Positions 55,343 through 64,000 of a stretch of DNA of 64,000 nt are shown in pieces. The stretch is from contig UQJP01000008.1 of assembly GCA_900541415.1 (NCBI GenBank), positions 62,001 through 126,000 of the forward strand, written 5' to 3'. Both the position numbers and the translations under genes were made by a program. Position 1 is the stretch's first letter, and every line of letters begins with the position of its first letter. Under the pieces are notes generated by a model, which worked only from the letters and a program-made list of their open reading frames with translations, had not been told where the DNA came from and ran no database searches. Source of the DNA: an uncultured Odoribacter sp. Lineage in GTDB: Bacteria > Bacteroidota > Bacteroidia > Bacteroidales > Marinifilaceae.

Positions 55343-57862
55343 CTATTTGTTTACAACAAAATTACGGATACAGCATTCATACCCGGAACTATTCTTGTTT
55401 TTATCTTTTGAAATTCGGATCACCAAACGATGGTTACCTTCTTCTAACTCACTTTCAAGCATATACACCCAGGGCAAATATATTCCCCCACTCCAATAGG
55501 TGTAAGTATCCAGCTTCTTGAAAGGCGCACCGTCCACACTATATTCCAATATTCCGGCCGACGGACCAAAAACACCGAAAATTCCCACCGCTTTTCCCTT
55601 GAAATCAAGGGAAAGCTTGGCCTGTGGCCGATTGCCCACCAACATAGGCACTTGCACGAATCCCCGCCGGGTTTCCACTTTCAGTTGCGGAGTCCATTTT
55701 TCCACATATTCCCATCCCTTTCCGGCACGGGCTTCCCGTACATCCACAAAATGCCCGCCATAATAGCTAAACGTATCTAAAGAAAGCCGGGGAATAGTGT
55801 GGGCCGTAATCTCCGCATCGGCAGGAACCTGGCTCCACATCCGGTCGAACAAGCGGGCAATGGCCGCAGCATAAAAACGATGACCGAAAGGCAATGGATG
55901 AGTGCCCCCGAACTGTTCCCAGGTAAATTCACCCGCCAGCATACGTCCGGCAATTTCTTGTGTCAAATTGATAGAGGGAATCAAATAATGGTTTGCCACC
56001 CGCTCATGATTCAAAATTACATCAGGTACTTGCCCGGCCTTTACCATCGGGATAAAAGGGTCGTAAATAAAATGCAGCATCACAATATCCAGTTCAGGAT
56101 TTTTCATCAGGGCCTGGCGAACTTCCCCTTCCATTCCCCTCACCTGTTCCACAGGAGGGAAACCGTTCGTATGGTCGTTCACTGCCGCCTCCACAAAAAG
56201 CAGGTCGATACGGCCTTTTTCCAACACGTCATGGGCTATGCGGAAAGCCCCCGGAACCGATCCGGTAGAACCGATCCCCGCATCGACAAACTCAAATTCC
56301 GTATAAGGGAAACGCTGTTTCAACTGCTGTTGTATCATCGTGCGCCATCCCTGCATCTCGGTGATTGATCCTCCCAAAAATGCCACTCTTCCCTTACGTT
56401 CCTTCTCGAAACGGAGGTAAGAATTTTTGAGGCTTCCCCTCTCCTGTATATGTTGGAATTTCCCGTATCCGGGTTGATAACGAAGGATAAAATCCACTAC
56501 CGGCTGAGGATCGTCCAAACTGTGCGGATGATGATCGCAACCCGGTTTCAGGATCACTTCCACCAATCCGCCTAAACGGGCATACCGATTTCGCACCACT
56601 TCCATATTTTCAGAATAAGGCACCACCTTATCGCTATCCCCGCAAACGCTGATCACCGGAATCCCCGCCTTAGCCAAAGGCGCTAACTGATCCACAGGAT
56701 TCCCGGCAAATGTATTCATTTGTTCATCCGTCAAATTCCATTCTTTCAGCAAACCGTTCCATAAAGCCTGGTCTTTCCTTCCCGGCCAGCTAAACACATT
56801 GCATACGGGGGCATCCACATAAATACAAGCTATTTTATCGGTGTTTTTCGCAGCCCAGTTAAAGGCAAAGAGCCCGCCCCGGCTGAATCCTTCCAGCGTC
56901 ACTTTCGGCGATAGCCCATAGTAGTTTTTCATATACCCGTAGAAAGCGGTGCCCGCTTCCACCGCCCGGGGACTGCCATACAAATGGGTCAGGTCGTAAT
57001 ATGCCACATGAAACCCCTTTCCCAACAACGCCTTATCCACAGAAGGGAAAGCCCCGAAAAAAGCCGGACGCCATATCCAGGGCTTGCCGGGAGCAGCCTG
57101 TTGCGGACATACCACAATAGCATCGCGTCCCCGGTATTTAAAATCGTAACGGTCATATCCGTTCCACGACGATTTCCTGCCGGGAAATGCCTGCATGGTA
57201 TGTTCTATTTCTTTTCCGGTCAAAGCCTTGTAAACAGTGGCTGCCATAACAATAGCCCCGGCTTCATTCGGATGAACGGCATCCGGGAAATTCTGAGGCA
57301 TTCCATCGGTTGCCGTGTGCATATCGATCACCTGTAAATGTTTTTTCTGTGCCAGCTTGTCGATCACCGGGATGATTCCATGGACGATCACGCTATCCTG
57401 AATCCCATATTGAAATTTATAGGCCTTAGCGGGATAGCACAGGTAAACCGCAGGCCGGGAAGACAATTTTTGGAAAGCCGTTACCAACGTTTCCAAATCC
57501 TTTCCGAATTCCCGTCCGTAACGCCAGTTCTGAACCTTACTATCGTTCGTTCCCAGCTTCACCACCACCACATCGGGCTGATATTGCAGGACATCCTGAA
57601 ACATCTGTTCTTTCATGTAAGGATGATCTCCCTTATTCAGCAGGGTACGGGCACTAAACCCAAAATTCCTCACCTCATACCGGTCGCCCAGCATTTGTCC
57701 CAGCACCGCCGGATAACTATCCTTATCCCGGTTTCCGATCCCGGCACCAAAGGTGATGCTATTTCCCACACAGGCCACTTTGATTATTTTTCCCGCTTCC
57801 TGAGCAGGTAAAGCCAGGCTGCACAGCAATCCCAGCCATAAGAAGATTACACAGAATTTCAT
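55343..57862 (-). CDS. Three-domain secreted esterase (SGNH - alpha/beta hydrolase - SGNH)
   Basis: Exported protein of 839 residues (signal peptide ending LPAQ). An SGNH hydrolase covers about 28-220: Ser35 in CVGNSITFG, GTND near 104, DAVHPN near 194. An alpha/beta hydrolase covers about 240-470: nucleophile elbow GFSRGG near 326 and a late Asp-His region GDSDKVVP, CDHHPHS. A second SGNH covers about 490-680: GGSITEM near 496, EAAVND near 557, GGTHPLP near 651. A beta-sandwich C-terminus follows. All three catalytic sets look complete, so three de-esterification activities may be joined in one chain, probably acting on acetylated or acylated glycans. Confidence 0.87.
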   Translation of the reverse strand: MKFCVIFLWLGLLCSLALPAQEAGKIIKVACVGNSITFGAGIGNRDKDSYPAVLGQMLGDRYEVRNFGFSARTLLNKGDHPYMKEQMFQDVLQYQPDVVVVKLGTNDSKVQNWRYGREFGKDLETLVTAFQKLSSRPAVYLCYPAKAYKFQYGIQDSVIVHGIIPVIDKLAQKKHLQVIDMHTATDGMPQNFPDAVHPNEAGAIVMAATVYKALTGKEIEHTMQAFPGRKSSWNGYDRYDFKYRGRDAIVVCPQQAAPGKPWIWRPAFFGAFPSVDKALLGKGFHVAYYDLTHLYGSPRAVEAGTAFYGYMKNYYGLSPKVTLEGFSRGGLFAFNWAAKNTDKIACIYVDAPVCNVFSWPGRKDQALWNGLLKEWNLTDEQMNTFAGNPVDQLAPLAKAGIPVISVCGDSDKVVPYSENMEVVRNRYARLGGLVEVILKPGCDHHPHSLDDPQPVVDFILRYQPGYGKFQHIQERGSLKNSYLRFEKERKGRVAFLGGSITEMQGWRTMIQQQLKQRFPYTEFEFVDAGIGSTGSVPGAFRIAHDVLEKGRIDLLFVEAAVNDHTNGFPPVEQVRGMEGEVRQALMKNPELDIVMLHFIYDPFIPMVKAGQVPDVILNHERVANHYLIPSINLTQEIAGRMLAGEFTWEQFGGTHPLPFGHRFYAAAIARLFDRMWSQVPADAEITAHTIPRLSLDTFSYYGGHFVDVREARAGKGWEYVEKWTPQLKVETRRGFVQVPMLVGNRPQAKLSLDFKGKAVGIFGVFGPSAGILEYSVDGAPFKKLDTYTYWSGGIYLPWVYMLESELEEGNHRLVIRISKDKNKNSSGYECCIRNFVVNK

Positions 57863-57919
57863 AATTTATTGTTAAATAAAAAACATTGTTTTCATCCACA
57901 TAGATTCAAGCCGCCCTCG

Positions 57920-57952
57920 CAAAGATATAAAAACAAGTATCGTATAAACAAG
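57920..57952 (-). promoter_or_regulatory. Promoter of the three-domain esterase
   Basis: On the - strand CTTG (57952-57949), 21 bases, TATCTTTG (57927-57920). Leader of about 50 bases. It lies in the divergent gap with the AraC-type gene. Confidence 0.5.
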
Positions 57953-58037
57953 ATTATATATAAATGTTTGAAATATTGAAATAAATTCTTTCCGCTCGGT
58001 AAAATCCGCTTATTTTGTAACCTCAAAACTTACACAA

Positions 58038-58967
58038 ATGAAGAAAGAAGCGGTGCAAAAACACTATAAAGAACAGATAAACAGAGTCATAGACCACATC
58101 TACGCCCATCTCGACCAACCATTAGACTTAAAGATTCTATCGGCACAGGTGGACCTGTCCCCTTATCACTTTCACCGCATCTTTTCGGCAGAAATGGGTG
58201 AACCGCTGGCAAAGTTCGTCACCCGGAGAAGGCTGGAACGGGCGGCTTCCCTGTTGCTTTCGGCTCCCGACGTGCCTGTTATGAATATTGCCTACGACTG
58301 TGGATTCAATTCTATCCATGTATTTTGCCGGAACTTCAAACGTCATTTCGGAATGACAGCCGAAGCTTACCGGAACAAAAATCAGCAACCGGATAGCAAG
58401 AACAGTCCATTCAAAAGCATAGCCGATACAACTGACCGGTTGTACTCTCGTTACTTTTGTTCCCGTAAAACAATTATAACAGGAGGAAAAACTATGAATT
58501 GTACCTTTGAAATCAAAAATTTACCACCGCAACCTATCATCTATTGCCGCCATCAGGGAGCTCTCGACCAAATGCAGGAAGCCTTTGCCAAATTGATGCA
58601 GTGGGCTTATCCGCGGGGGCTGGTCACGGTGCCCGGCATGAAATTACTTTCCGTCTATCACGACAATCCGGATGTCACAGAAAAAGGAAGACTGACCGCC
58701 GATGCCGGAATGACGGTCAATGAAACCGTTAAAACCGAAGGAGAGATCGGACAATATGAATTAAGCGGAGGGTTGTATGCCGTAGGACGATTTGAAATCG
58801 GGATGGAAGAATTTCCTAACGCCTGGCATGCTATGTTCGATTTGGTGGCAGAACACGGCTGTCAATGCACCAACGGGCATCATTATGAAATCTACCAGAA
58901 CAACCGGGACGAACACCCCGAAAAAAAATGGGTGGTAGACATCTGCATCCCGGTGAAATACAATTAA
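58038..58967 (+). CDS. AraC-family regulator with GyrI-like effector domain
   Basis: Regulator of 309 residues. The N-terminal 110 residues are the AraC double helix-turn-helix (LDLKILSAQVDLSPYHFHRI and IAYDCGFNSIHVFCRNFKRH), and residues 155-309 are a GyrI-like/SOUL-type small-molecule-binding domain (NLPPQPIIYCRHQGAL and, at the end, HHYEIYQNN with VDICIPVKY). This is the Rob-like order. It is the only + strand gene in the right part, divergent from the esterase gene. Such proteins often respond to hydrophobic or toxic compounds. Target genes cannot be read from here. Confidence 0.92.
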   Translation: MKKEAVQKHYKEQINRVIDHIYAHLDQPLDLKILSAQVDLSPYHFHRIFSAEMGEPLAKFVTRRRLERAASLLLSAPDVPVMNIAYDCGFNSIHVFCRNFKRHFGMTAEAYRNKNQQPDSKNSPFKSIADTTDRLYSRYFCSRKTIITGGKTMNCTFEIKNLPPQPIIYCRHQGALDQMQEAFAKLMQWAYPRGLVTVPGMKLLSVYHDNPDVTEKGRLTADAGMTVNETVKTEGEIGQYELSGGLYAVGRFEIGMEEFPNAWHAMFDLVAEHGCQCTNGHHYEIYQNNRDEHPEKKWVVDICIPVKYN

Positions 58968-59110
58968 CCGGAAAAGTGAAAATCTTCCCGCTCCGACTTT
59001 CAATCTTTAAGTTTTCCCCACCCAACAAGGCACAAAGGGAAAACTTAAAACCGGAACAACCGGATATATGCCCGAAGCAGACCGCTTTTTCATAACTGTG
59101 GTTCTTAAAC

Positions 59111-59154
59111 AAAAACTGCCCCCTTAAAGTTTGGATAAACGATAAGGGGGCAGT
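59111..59154 (-). terminator. Terminator of the GH101 cluster
   Basis: Twelve-base perfect stem actgccccctta / taagggggcagt with a 16-base loop. On the - strand it ends in a run of T. It lies 98 bases past the stop of the propeller gene and 144 bases after the AraC stop. Confidence 0.8.
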
Positions 59155-59251
59155 CCACTTTTAGGGCACAATGTACGCCGACACCTGCATATCATGGAGT
59201 ACACTCAAACTCATCCGTCCGGAATGAGCCGGAGCACATCCTGCCAAACAT

Positions 59252-60115
59252 TTACTTCACCGGGTAAACAGCGGAAATATTCCGGACATTTGCACCATCG
59301 CAAAGCGACCATATCACTTTCCCGTCGGCGTCCAGTTCCACAACGGAAGGCTGATCTTTCACACTGGAATGTCCCGCCCAATTACAAATCAACAAATGAT
59401 CTTTCACGGCAGCAATCTCCGCCACAAACTGCCAGGACACCCCGTCAATATCGTTCTGTTTCACTTTTCTCACCAGCTCGCCCGTCTTACGGTCGACCTC
59501 CAGGAACGAATGAGCGTCTCCGCAAGAAATCAGCAAATTACCGTTTTTCAATTCCAGCACGGCAAATGTATTTCCTTCTGCTTTATACGATTGTAATTCC
59601 TTCCCGTCGGCATCCAGTTCCACCACCAGCTGACGTGACATCAGCGGCACTAAATAAGTACCTTTACGGCTTTTCCGAATCTGGCGGAACTGCCCGTGCA
59701 GGCTATTGATCTTCGTGTCATAAGTAATCTCTTTGCGGACTTTCCCGTTTTTATCCAGCTCCACGATACGGGCAGGCTTTCCGGTAATTCCCAGCAGGAA
59801 TCCGCCGTCAGGCAGCACCGATGCCGTGTGCAATTCCCCTTCCCCTTCCACCGGATAGTCCCATACCGTTTTCTCATCCTTCGTAATCAATCTCGCCCCT
59901 TTGCGGTAAGCATACAAAATCTGTCCCTTTTTCGTATAAGCCACACAATTACACTCATCGCCCGGACTCAGTTTATGGCTCCACTCCACCTGCTTGTTTT
60001 TCTTATCCAACAATACGATTTTGTTCCAGCCGGAACCTCCCAATAATAACTTCTTTTGAGCCGGGGCAGATAAGCTACCACACAACAACAATACGAATAA
60101 TACTTGTATTTTCAT
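59252..60115 (-). CDS. Secreted beta-propeller protein
   Basis: Exported protein of 287 residues with a signal peptide (MKIQVLFVLLLCGSLSAPAQ). The mature part repeats the PQQ/WD-like pattern in which strands end in ELD or a related sequence: IVELDKNGKVRKEI, VVELDADGKELQSY, FLEVDRKTGELVRK, VVELDADGKVIWSL. That fits a six- to seven-bladed propeller. No catalytic residues are evident, so a binding or scaffold role is likely. It is the last gene of a unit with sialate O-acetylesterase (27-base gap) and GH101. Confidence 0.75.
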   Translation of the reverse strand: MKIQVLFVLLLCGSLSAPAQKKLLLGGSGWNKIVLLDKKNKQVEWSHKLSPGDECNCVAYTKKGQILYAYRKGARLITKDEKTVWDYPVEGEGELHTASVLPDGGFLLGITGKPARIVELDKNGKVRKEITYDTKINSLHGQFRQIRKSRKGTYLVPLMSRQLVVELDADGKELQSYKAEGNTFAVLELKNGNLLISCGDAHSFLEVDRKTGELVRKVKQNDIDGVSWQFVAEIAAVKDHLLICNWAGHSSVKDQPSVVELDADGKVIWSLCDGANVRNISAVYPVK

Positions 60116-60142
60116 TTTATCAACGTTAAAATAGTTTATCGT

Positions 60143-61531
60143 TTATTTATCCAACGTCCAGGTATCTGTCCGGAAAGGAGCTACCGGCAAACCGTTGTCT
60201 CCAAACAAATTACCGATCGCCTCATTATAAAATCCAAACCTCACCGCCACCGGATTTTTCACTTCTTTGGCAGACAACACCACGTTGTTATGCTCCACCT
60301 TTGCTTTCGCCGGATAAAATTTCCGGTCTTCCCCGGCTATCTCAAATCCCACACATTCCTGCCCTTCCACCACCAAAGGATCGACCGCTCCCGAAAATAC
60401 CACTTCCACCTTGTTCTTTTTCACAGTCATGGATTGGTAACGGGGAGAGTAGGGATTTCCTTCTTCACCATAAACCTCGGCAGCCGCCAGCCTCGCAAGA
60501 CGTTGCCCCACCTCTTTTTTCAATTGGGGATGAATATTGTTTACATCGTCCACCAAATCGGTAATCACCACCATCCCGGTTTTCGGCACAGCCAGCGTTC
60601 TATCCTGCTGCTCCCGGATTAAAGTAGTTCCCCAACGTTGCGGACAACGGGCATAAGGAGCCAATTGCACATAGTAAAAGGGGAAGTCCTGACGGAAAGC
60701 CTTTCTCCATCCTTCGATCATAGCCGTGAACAATTCTGAATACCCGTCGGCATTCGATACATTTGATTCACCCTGATACCAGATGGTTCCCGTAATATTG
60801 TATTTCCGCAAAGGATAGATCATCGCATTATAGGCCTGGCTATTCCGTGCCGCCCAGGAACCCGTCCGCATTTTCAACGAATCGAGCCGGGGATTTTTCC
60901 AGGAATCTCCCGGCATCCAAAATTCCACCGGAGTGCCTCCCCAATTAGAATTGATAAGCCCTACCGGAAACCGGAAGTCATGTTGAAGGGTTTTTCCGAA
61001 AAAATAACCGATCGCACTAAACCGATTCAGCGACTCTGCATCGCACACCACCCATTTTCCGGGCAAATTATCCTGCGGTGTGGCCGACACCCTTTTATCC
61101 ACATAAAAAAAACGGATTTGATTATTTTCACAATGAGGCAATTCTTCCTTGATCTGTTTCAATCCGCGCATTCCGTTCCACTCCATGTTCGACTGCCCGG
61201 AACAAAGCCACACTTCTCCCGACAGCACATCCCGGAAAATCAGTTCTTCTTTCCCCGAACGAATTTTAATTTCGTAAGGACCACCCGCCGGAGGTGTTTT
61301 CAACACCGCTTCCCAATTGCCCACCTGATTCGCATGCACCTTCACCGTATCTTTTCCCCACGAATTGGTTACCACTAATCCCGCATTAGGAGCATTCCAA
61401 CCCCAGATGCGAAAATCACTATTTTGCTTCACCACCATGTGGTCTCCGATGATCGAAGGCACGGCAAGCTGTCCCACAGCTATTCCCGACCAACCTATCA
61501 TCCACAGTATAACGAATATATATTTTTTCAT
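60143..61531 (-). CDS. Sialate O-acetylesterase
   Basis: Secreted carbohydrate esterase of the SASA family, 462 residues with a signal peptide (MKKYIFVILWMIGWSGIAVGQ). Catalytic Ser114 lies in LCSGQSNMEW. Further family blocks are INSNWGGTPVEFWMP, IWYQGESNVSNADGYSELF and VQLAPYARCPQRWG. It removes acetyl groups from sialic acids or from other acetylated sugars. Its position 42 bases after a GH101 gene suggests work on mucin O-glycans, where acetylated sialic acid blocks deeper breakdown. Confidence 0.93.
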   Translation of the reverse strand: MKKYIFVILWMIGWSGIAVGQLAVPSIIGDHMVVKQNSDFRIWGWNAPNAGLVVTNSWGKDTVKVHANQVGNWEAVLKTPPAGGPYEIKIRSGKEELIFRDVLSGEVWLCSGQSNMEWNGMRGLKQIKEELPHCENNQIRFFYVDKRVSATPQDNLPGKWVVCDAESLNRFSAIGYFFGKTLQHDFRFPVGLINSNWGGTPVEFWMPGDSWKNPRLDSLKMRTGSWAARNSQAYNAMIYPLRKYNITGTIWYQGESNVSNADGYSELFTAMIEGWRKAFRQDFPFYYVQLAPYARCPQRWGTTLIREQQDRTLAVPKTGMVVITDLVDDVNNIHPQLKKEVGQRLARLAAAEVYGEEGNPYSPRYQSMTVKKNKVEVVFSGAVDPLVVEGQECVGFEIAGEDRKFYPAKAKVEHNNVVLSAKEVKNPVAVRFGFYNEAIGNLFGDNGLPVAPFRTDTWTLDK

Positions 61532-61573
61532 GGCGACGAATCTACTAATTATATTAGAAAAATTTAAATATTT

Positions 61574-64000
61574 TTAGCGAAGAAATAATTTCAGGTTATC
61601 CATCACAAAAATAACAGGATCATCGTTCGTTTTTTCAATCCCGATCCAGGCATCCGGATAACGGGTGGTTGAAAATTCTTTCCTGATCCGTCCCTTACCT
61701 CTTTTCACCGGCTCCCGCAATAACACCCGGGCTTCCGGCTCGTCGCTCTCTTTTACCACCAATTCGTAGCTATCATCCCGGTCACATAAATATTCAAATT
61801 CAATCTCATATCCCTGCTCCGGCAACAGGCGCAACAATCCCGGCACCGTGCGATAAAGCAAACCCTTCCTCTGATTCCAGGTCTTCAACGAAAAATTCCC
61901 GTCGATGACATCCGCCGTACGTCCGGGATTCAATTCCGACAGATCGGTATAAATGCTGCCTTTTACGGTGTTCACAAAAGGTCCCCAACCCATATCCCTC
62001 TGTTCGAAATCTTCCGACAAAACACAACGGGCATCTTTTGCCACAGGAGTGGTGCGGTAAGCCCTCATATCGTCCACCCAGACCACAGTCTCGTCCGTTC
62101 CCGGCTCTGCCCAAACGGAAATTCTCACCTGGTCTGCCCCGGCAGGCATTTCGAACGGCACCCTCAACCGCTGCCAGCCCCTCACCCCGTTTAGGGTGGT
62201 CTTATCCAAATAATTTTCAACGGCATGAACCACCTTCCCTTTTTGCAAAGCTTCCACCTGCAATTTTGTCTTTCGGGGCGTCTTTCCGTCGATCAATACC
62301 CGGGCCGAAACGTAATAGGCGGCATTCTGCTGCAAGGCCCCGATCCGCTGGCTCACTCCCGCCACTTTTCCGGCAGCCAGTTTCAGTGAAGTCTGACCGT
62401 TACGGTCATGCGCCACCTGCACCGCTTCCCGCTCCCCGGTTTTCTCCCAGGACGATAAAGAAGAATCGTTAAATCCCGGATCGGCAATCTCCTGCCCGTC
62501 GCCCCATTTCATGTCGGCCGGACTTATTTCCTGAACTTTACGGGAATAAAAAACATAAGGGGTTTCCTTTTCAAATGTATAATCCACAGCACCACCGCTT
62601 ACCGACACAACACGGTCGAAAATGCGTCCCTGATCCGTCAGCTTGTATACATATACCTTTTTAACTTTCCTCCACGAAGCGGGCAACACCCAATGCCCCT
62701 TCCCGCCTGTTTCATCCCAGACAAAAATACGCCCGGGCTGTTCCGCCAGAGGTTCCCAAGGAACAAAAACCTTTATATCTTTAAAATTCTTCTTCTGTTC
62801 ATCCCACAAACCGCTGAAAAACGTCATATCGCCCCAGCTTCCCCATACCCGACTGTCCTGCATCGTCATTTTCACGCCGCCTTCAAACACGGCCTCCCGT
62901 TCTTTCCAACACATCAGGTGGAAATGCTGTAAAAATTTAGTCGGCAAATTCCGGGTGTACACCTCTTTCACAAACCGGGATACCGCCGCCTCGCCTTCCC
63001 AACCGTTTATTCCATGATGCTCTGCTCCCAGCAACAAAGGATCGAGCCCAAATATATCCCGGCAATCATTCCAGATAAAGCGTGCCACCTTCCCTTTCAG
63101 CCGGGTGCGGCCATGTGACCAGGTTGAAACCCCGTCCATCGCCGCATCGAATTCGGTATACATCCGCTGGCGGTTAGCAACCAATTTCTCATTGATCTTA
63201 ATCAGAGGCCAACCCCGGTCCTGGTAAGTATCGACATACAGGAAATCGATATTCGGCACGGAATCGAACATTTCGTCGATCCGCTGAAAAAGCTTCCCGC
63301 TTTTCAGGTCTTTTTTCTTATCGATCAGCACCGCCTGGTCTCCCCACAGCCAACCCAGTTCTTTGCTCAATATCGACGGGTCGAAATACCGCGATTCAGG
63401 ATAAGCCTCCGTGCAATTGATGTGTAATCCCACTTTTAAGCCGATTTCCCTGCCGTGGTCGATCATATAATTCAAATCCCGGAAACCTCCGGCCTGCACA
63501 TTAGGATGTGCATAATCGGGAAAAGACGAATCGTGTCCCCCGCCCTGAAATCCCTTCACCAGCAAATCCTGGGGCAGGAAATCCAAAAGCAACGCACATT
63601 TTTTCATATTATCGAACATCCGCAAAAAAGGATTTTCCGCCAGGTGCGAAGCGTTGAATCCGATTTGCGACGAAACGATCGTTTTCACTTCCTCCGCCCG
63701 GAAAGGCCGTTGCACTTCCGCCCGATAAAGCAGGGCTGCATCCTGCCAGTCGGTGACACCGTCACGGTTACCGTCCCCGGCAATCACCACCTTAAACCAG
63801 GGAGCCTCCAGCGTCTCTGTGGATAATTCCCGATAAGTCCATACGGGACACCACGCCTGGCACACCTTTCTCCCGGCAATTTGCTTCACCTGAAAGGCCA
63901 CCCGTTCACGTTCATCGATCACATTACTTAAAATCCCGGCAGCAAGATCACCGTTCTCTAAAAACAAGTAATTCGCCGTTCGGGCTGTCCCATCCAGTGG
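61574..64000 (-). CDS. GH101 endo-alpha-N-acetylgalactosaminidase (5' end outside window)
   Basis: Releases the core 1 disaccharide (Gal-beta1,3-GalNAc) from serine or threonine of mucin-type glycoproteins. The frame is open to base 64000, so the N-terminal part is missing; 808 codons are present. A TTG at 63967 is internal. Matches to the known enzyme are strong: DWQDAALLYR, NPFLRMFDN, LVKGFQGGGHDSSFPDY, GLHINCTEAYPE, and STKF-like LPTKFLQHFHLMCW. The probable nucleophile Asp is in FLYVDTYQD (codon 63230-63232) and the acid/base Glu in MYTEFDA (63152-63154). C-terminal carbohydrate-binding beta-sandwich modules follow. Confidence 0.92.
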   Translation of the reverse strand, partial: PLDGTARTANYLFLENGDLAAGILSNVIDERERVAFQVKQIAGRKVCQAWCPVWTYRELSTETLEAPWFKVVIAGDGNRDGVTDWQDAALLYRAEVQRPFRAEEVKTIVSSQIGFNASHLAENPFLRMFDNMKKCALLLDFLPQDLLVKGFQGGGHDSSFPDYAHPNVQAGGFRDLNYMIDHGREIGLKVGLHINCTEAYPESRYFDPSILSKELGWLWGDQAVLIDKKKDLKSGKLFQRIDEMFDSVPNIDFLYVDTYQDRGWPLIKINEKLVANRQRMYTEFDAAMDGVSTWSHGRTRLKGKVARFIWNDCRDIFGLDPLLLGAEHHGINGWEGEAAVSRFVKEVYTRNLPTKFLQHFHLMCWKEREAVFEGGVKMTMQDSRVWGSWGDMTFFSGLWDEQKKNFKDIKVFVPWEPLAEQPGRIFVWDETGGKGHWVLPASWRKVKKVYVYKLTDQGRIFDRVVSVSGGAVDYTFEKETPYVFYSRKVQEISPADMKWGDGQEIADPGFNDSSLSSWEKTGEREAVQVAHDRNGQTSLKLAAGKVAGVSQRIGALQQNAAYYVSARVLIDGKTPRKTKLQVEALQKGKVVHAVENYLDKTTLNGVRGWQRLRVPFEMPAGADQVRISVWAEPGTDETVVWVDDMRAYRTTPVAKDARCVLSEDFEQRDMGWGPFVNTVKGSIYTDLSELNPGRTADVIDGNFSLKTWNQRKGLLYRTVPGLLRLLPEQGYEIEFEYLCDRDDSYELVVKESDEPEARVLLREPVKRGKGRIRKEFSTTRYPDAWIGIEKTNDDPVIFVMDNLKLFLR

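Overview
The window reads as one stretch of chromosome from an anaerobic, glycan-feeding member of the Bacteroidota, most likely order Bacteroidales. Support comes from repeated matches to the Bacteroides-type promoter (TTTG, 19-21 bases, TAnnTTTG), a tRNA gene without an encoded CCA end, secreted glycoside hydrolases, a small ECF sigma/anti-sigma pair, and the family make-up of the genes. I cannot name family or genus. Both ends cut through genes: nuoL on the left and a GH101 enzyme on the right.

Left part (1-12.4 kb, + strand): the end of a complex I operon (nuoL-nuoM-nuoN), an AraC regulator followed by a secreted GH2 enzyme with its own promoter, a small leader ORF coupled to a membrane 4Fe-4S protein, and an orphan sensor kinase. 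Next (12.6-21.6 kb, - strand): a 1609-residue exonuclease-RecQ-UvrD fusion beside tRNA-Ser(GCU), an ECF sigma/anti-sigma/Spy-like operon, and a glycosyltransferase plus a lipid A acyltransferase. Then (21.7-27.3 kb, + strand): a DUF349 repeat protein, pyrG and yidC.

Right part (27.9-64 kb, almost all - strand): two large paralogues (about 1335 residues each; carbohydrate-binding module, propeller, two CxxCH haem motifs and a C-terminal SUMF1-like domain) lie 15.5 kb apart and share a 503-base perfectly identical tract, which looks like gene conversion. Between them are the oxidative TCA operon (aconitase, isocitrate dehydrogenase, citrate synthase) and a glycan-degradation group (beta-helix protein, GH2, GH88). 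Beyond the second paralogue is a compact operon: an LsrF-like aldolase, DhaL, DhaK, a VOC protein, a cupin lipoprotein, a chorismatase/RidA-like protein and a propeller-dihaem cytochrome, headed by an IclR regulator. The right end holds a three-domain esterase, an AraC/GyrI-like regulator, and an apparent mucin O-glycan set (propeller protein, sialate O-acetylesterase, GH101).

The best candidate for an undescribed system is the 43.4-55.1 kb operon. It contains an isomerase-like cupin, a DhaK/DhaL ketose kinase with all catalytic residues, and a class I aldolase of the LsrF type. Together these could make a non-standard isomerase-kinase-aldolase sugar route linked to periplasmic cytochrome proteins. 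The substrate is not shown by the sequence.
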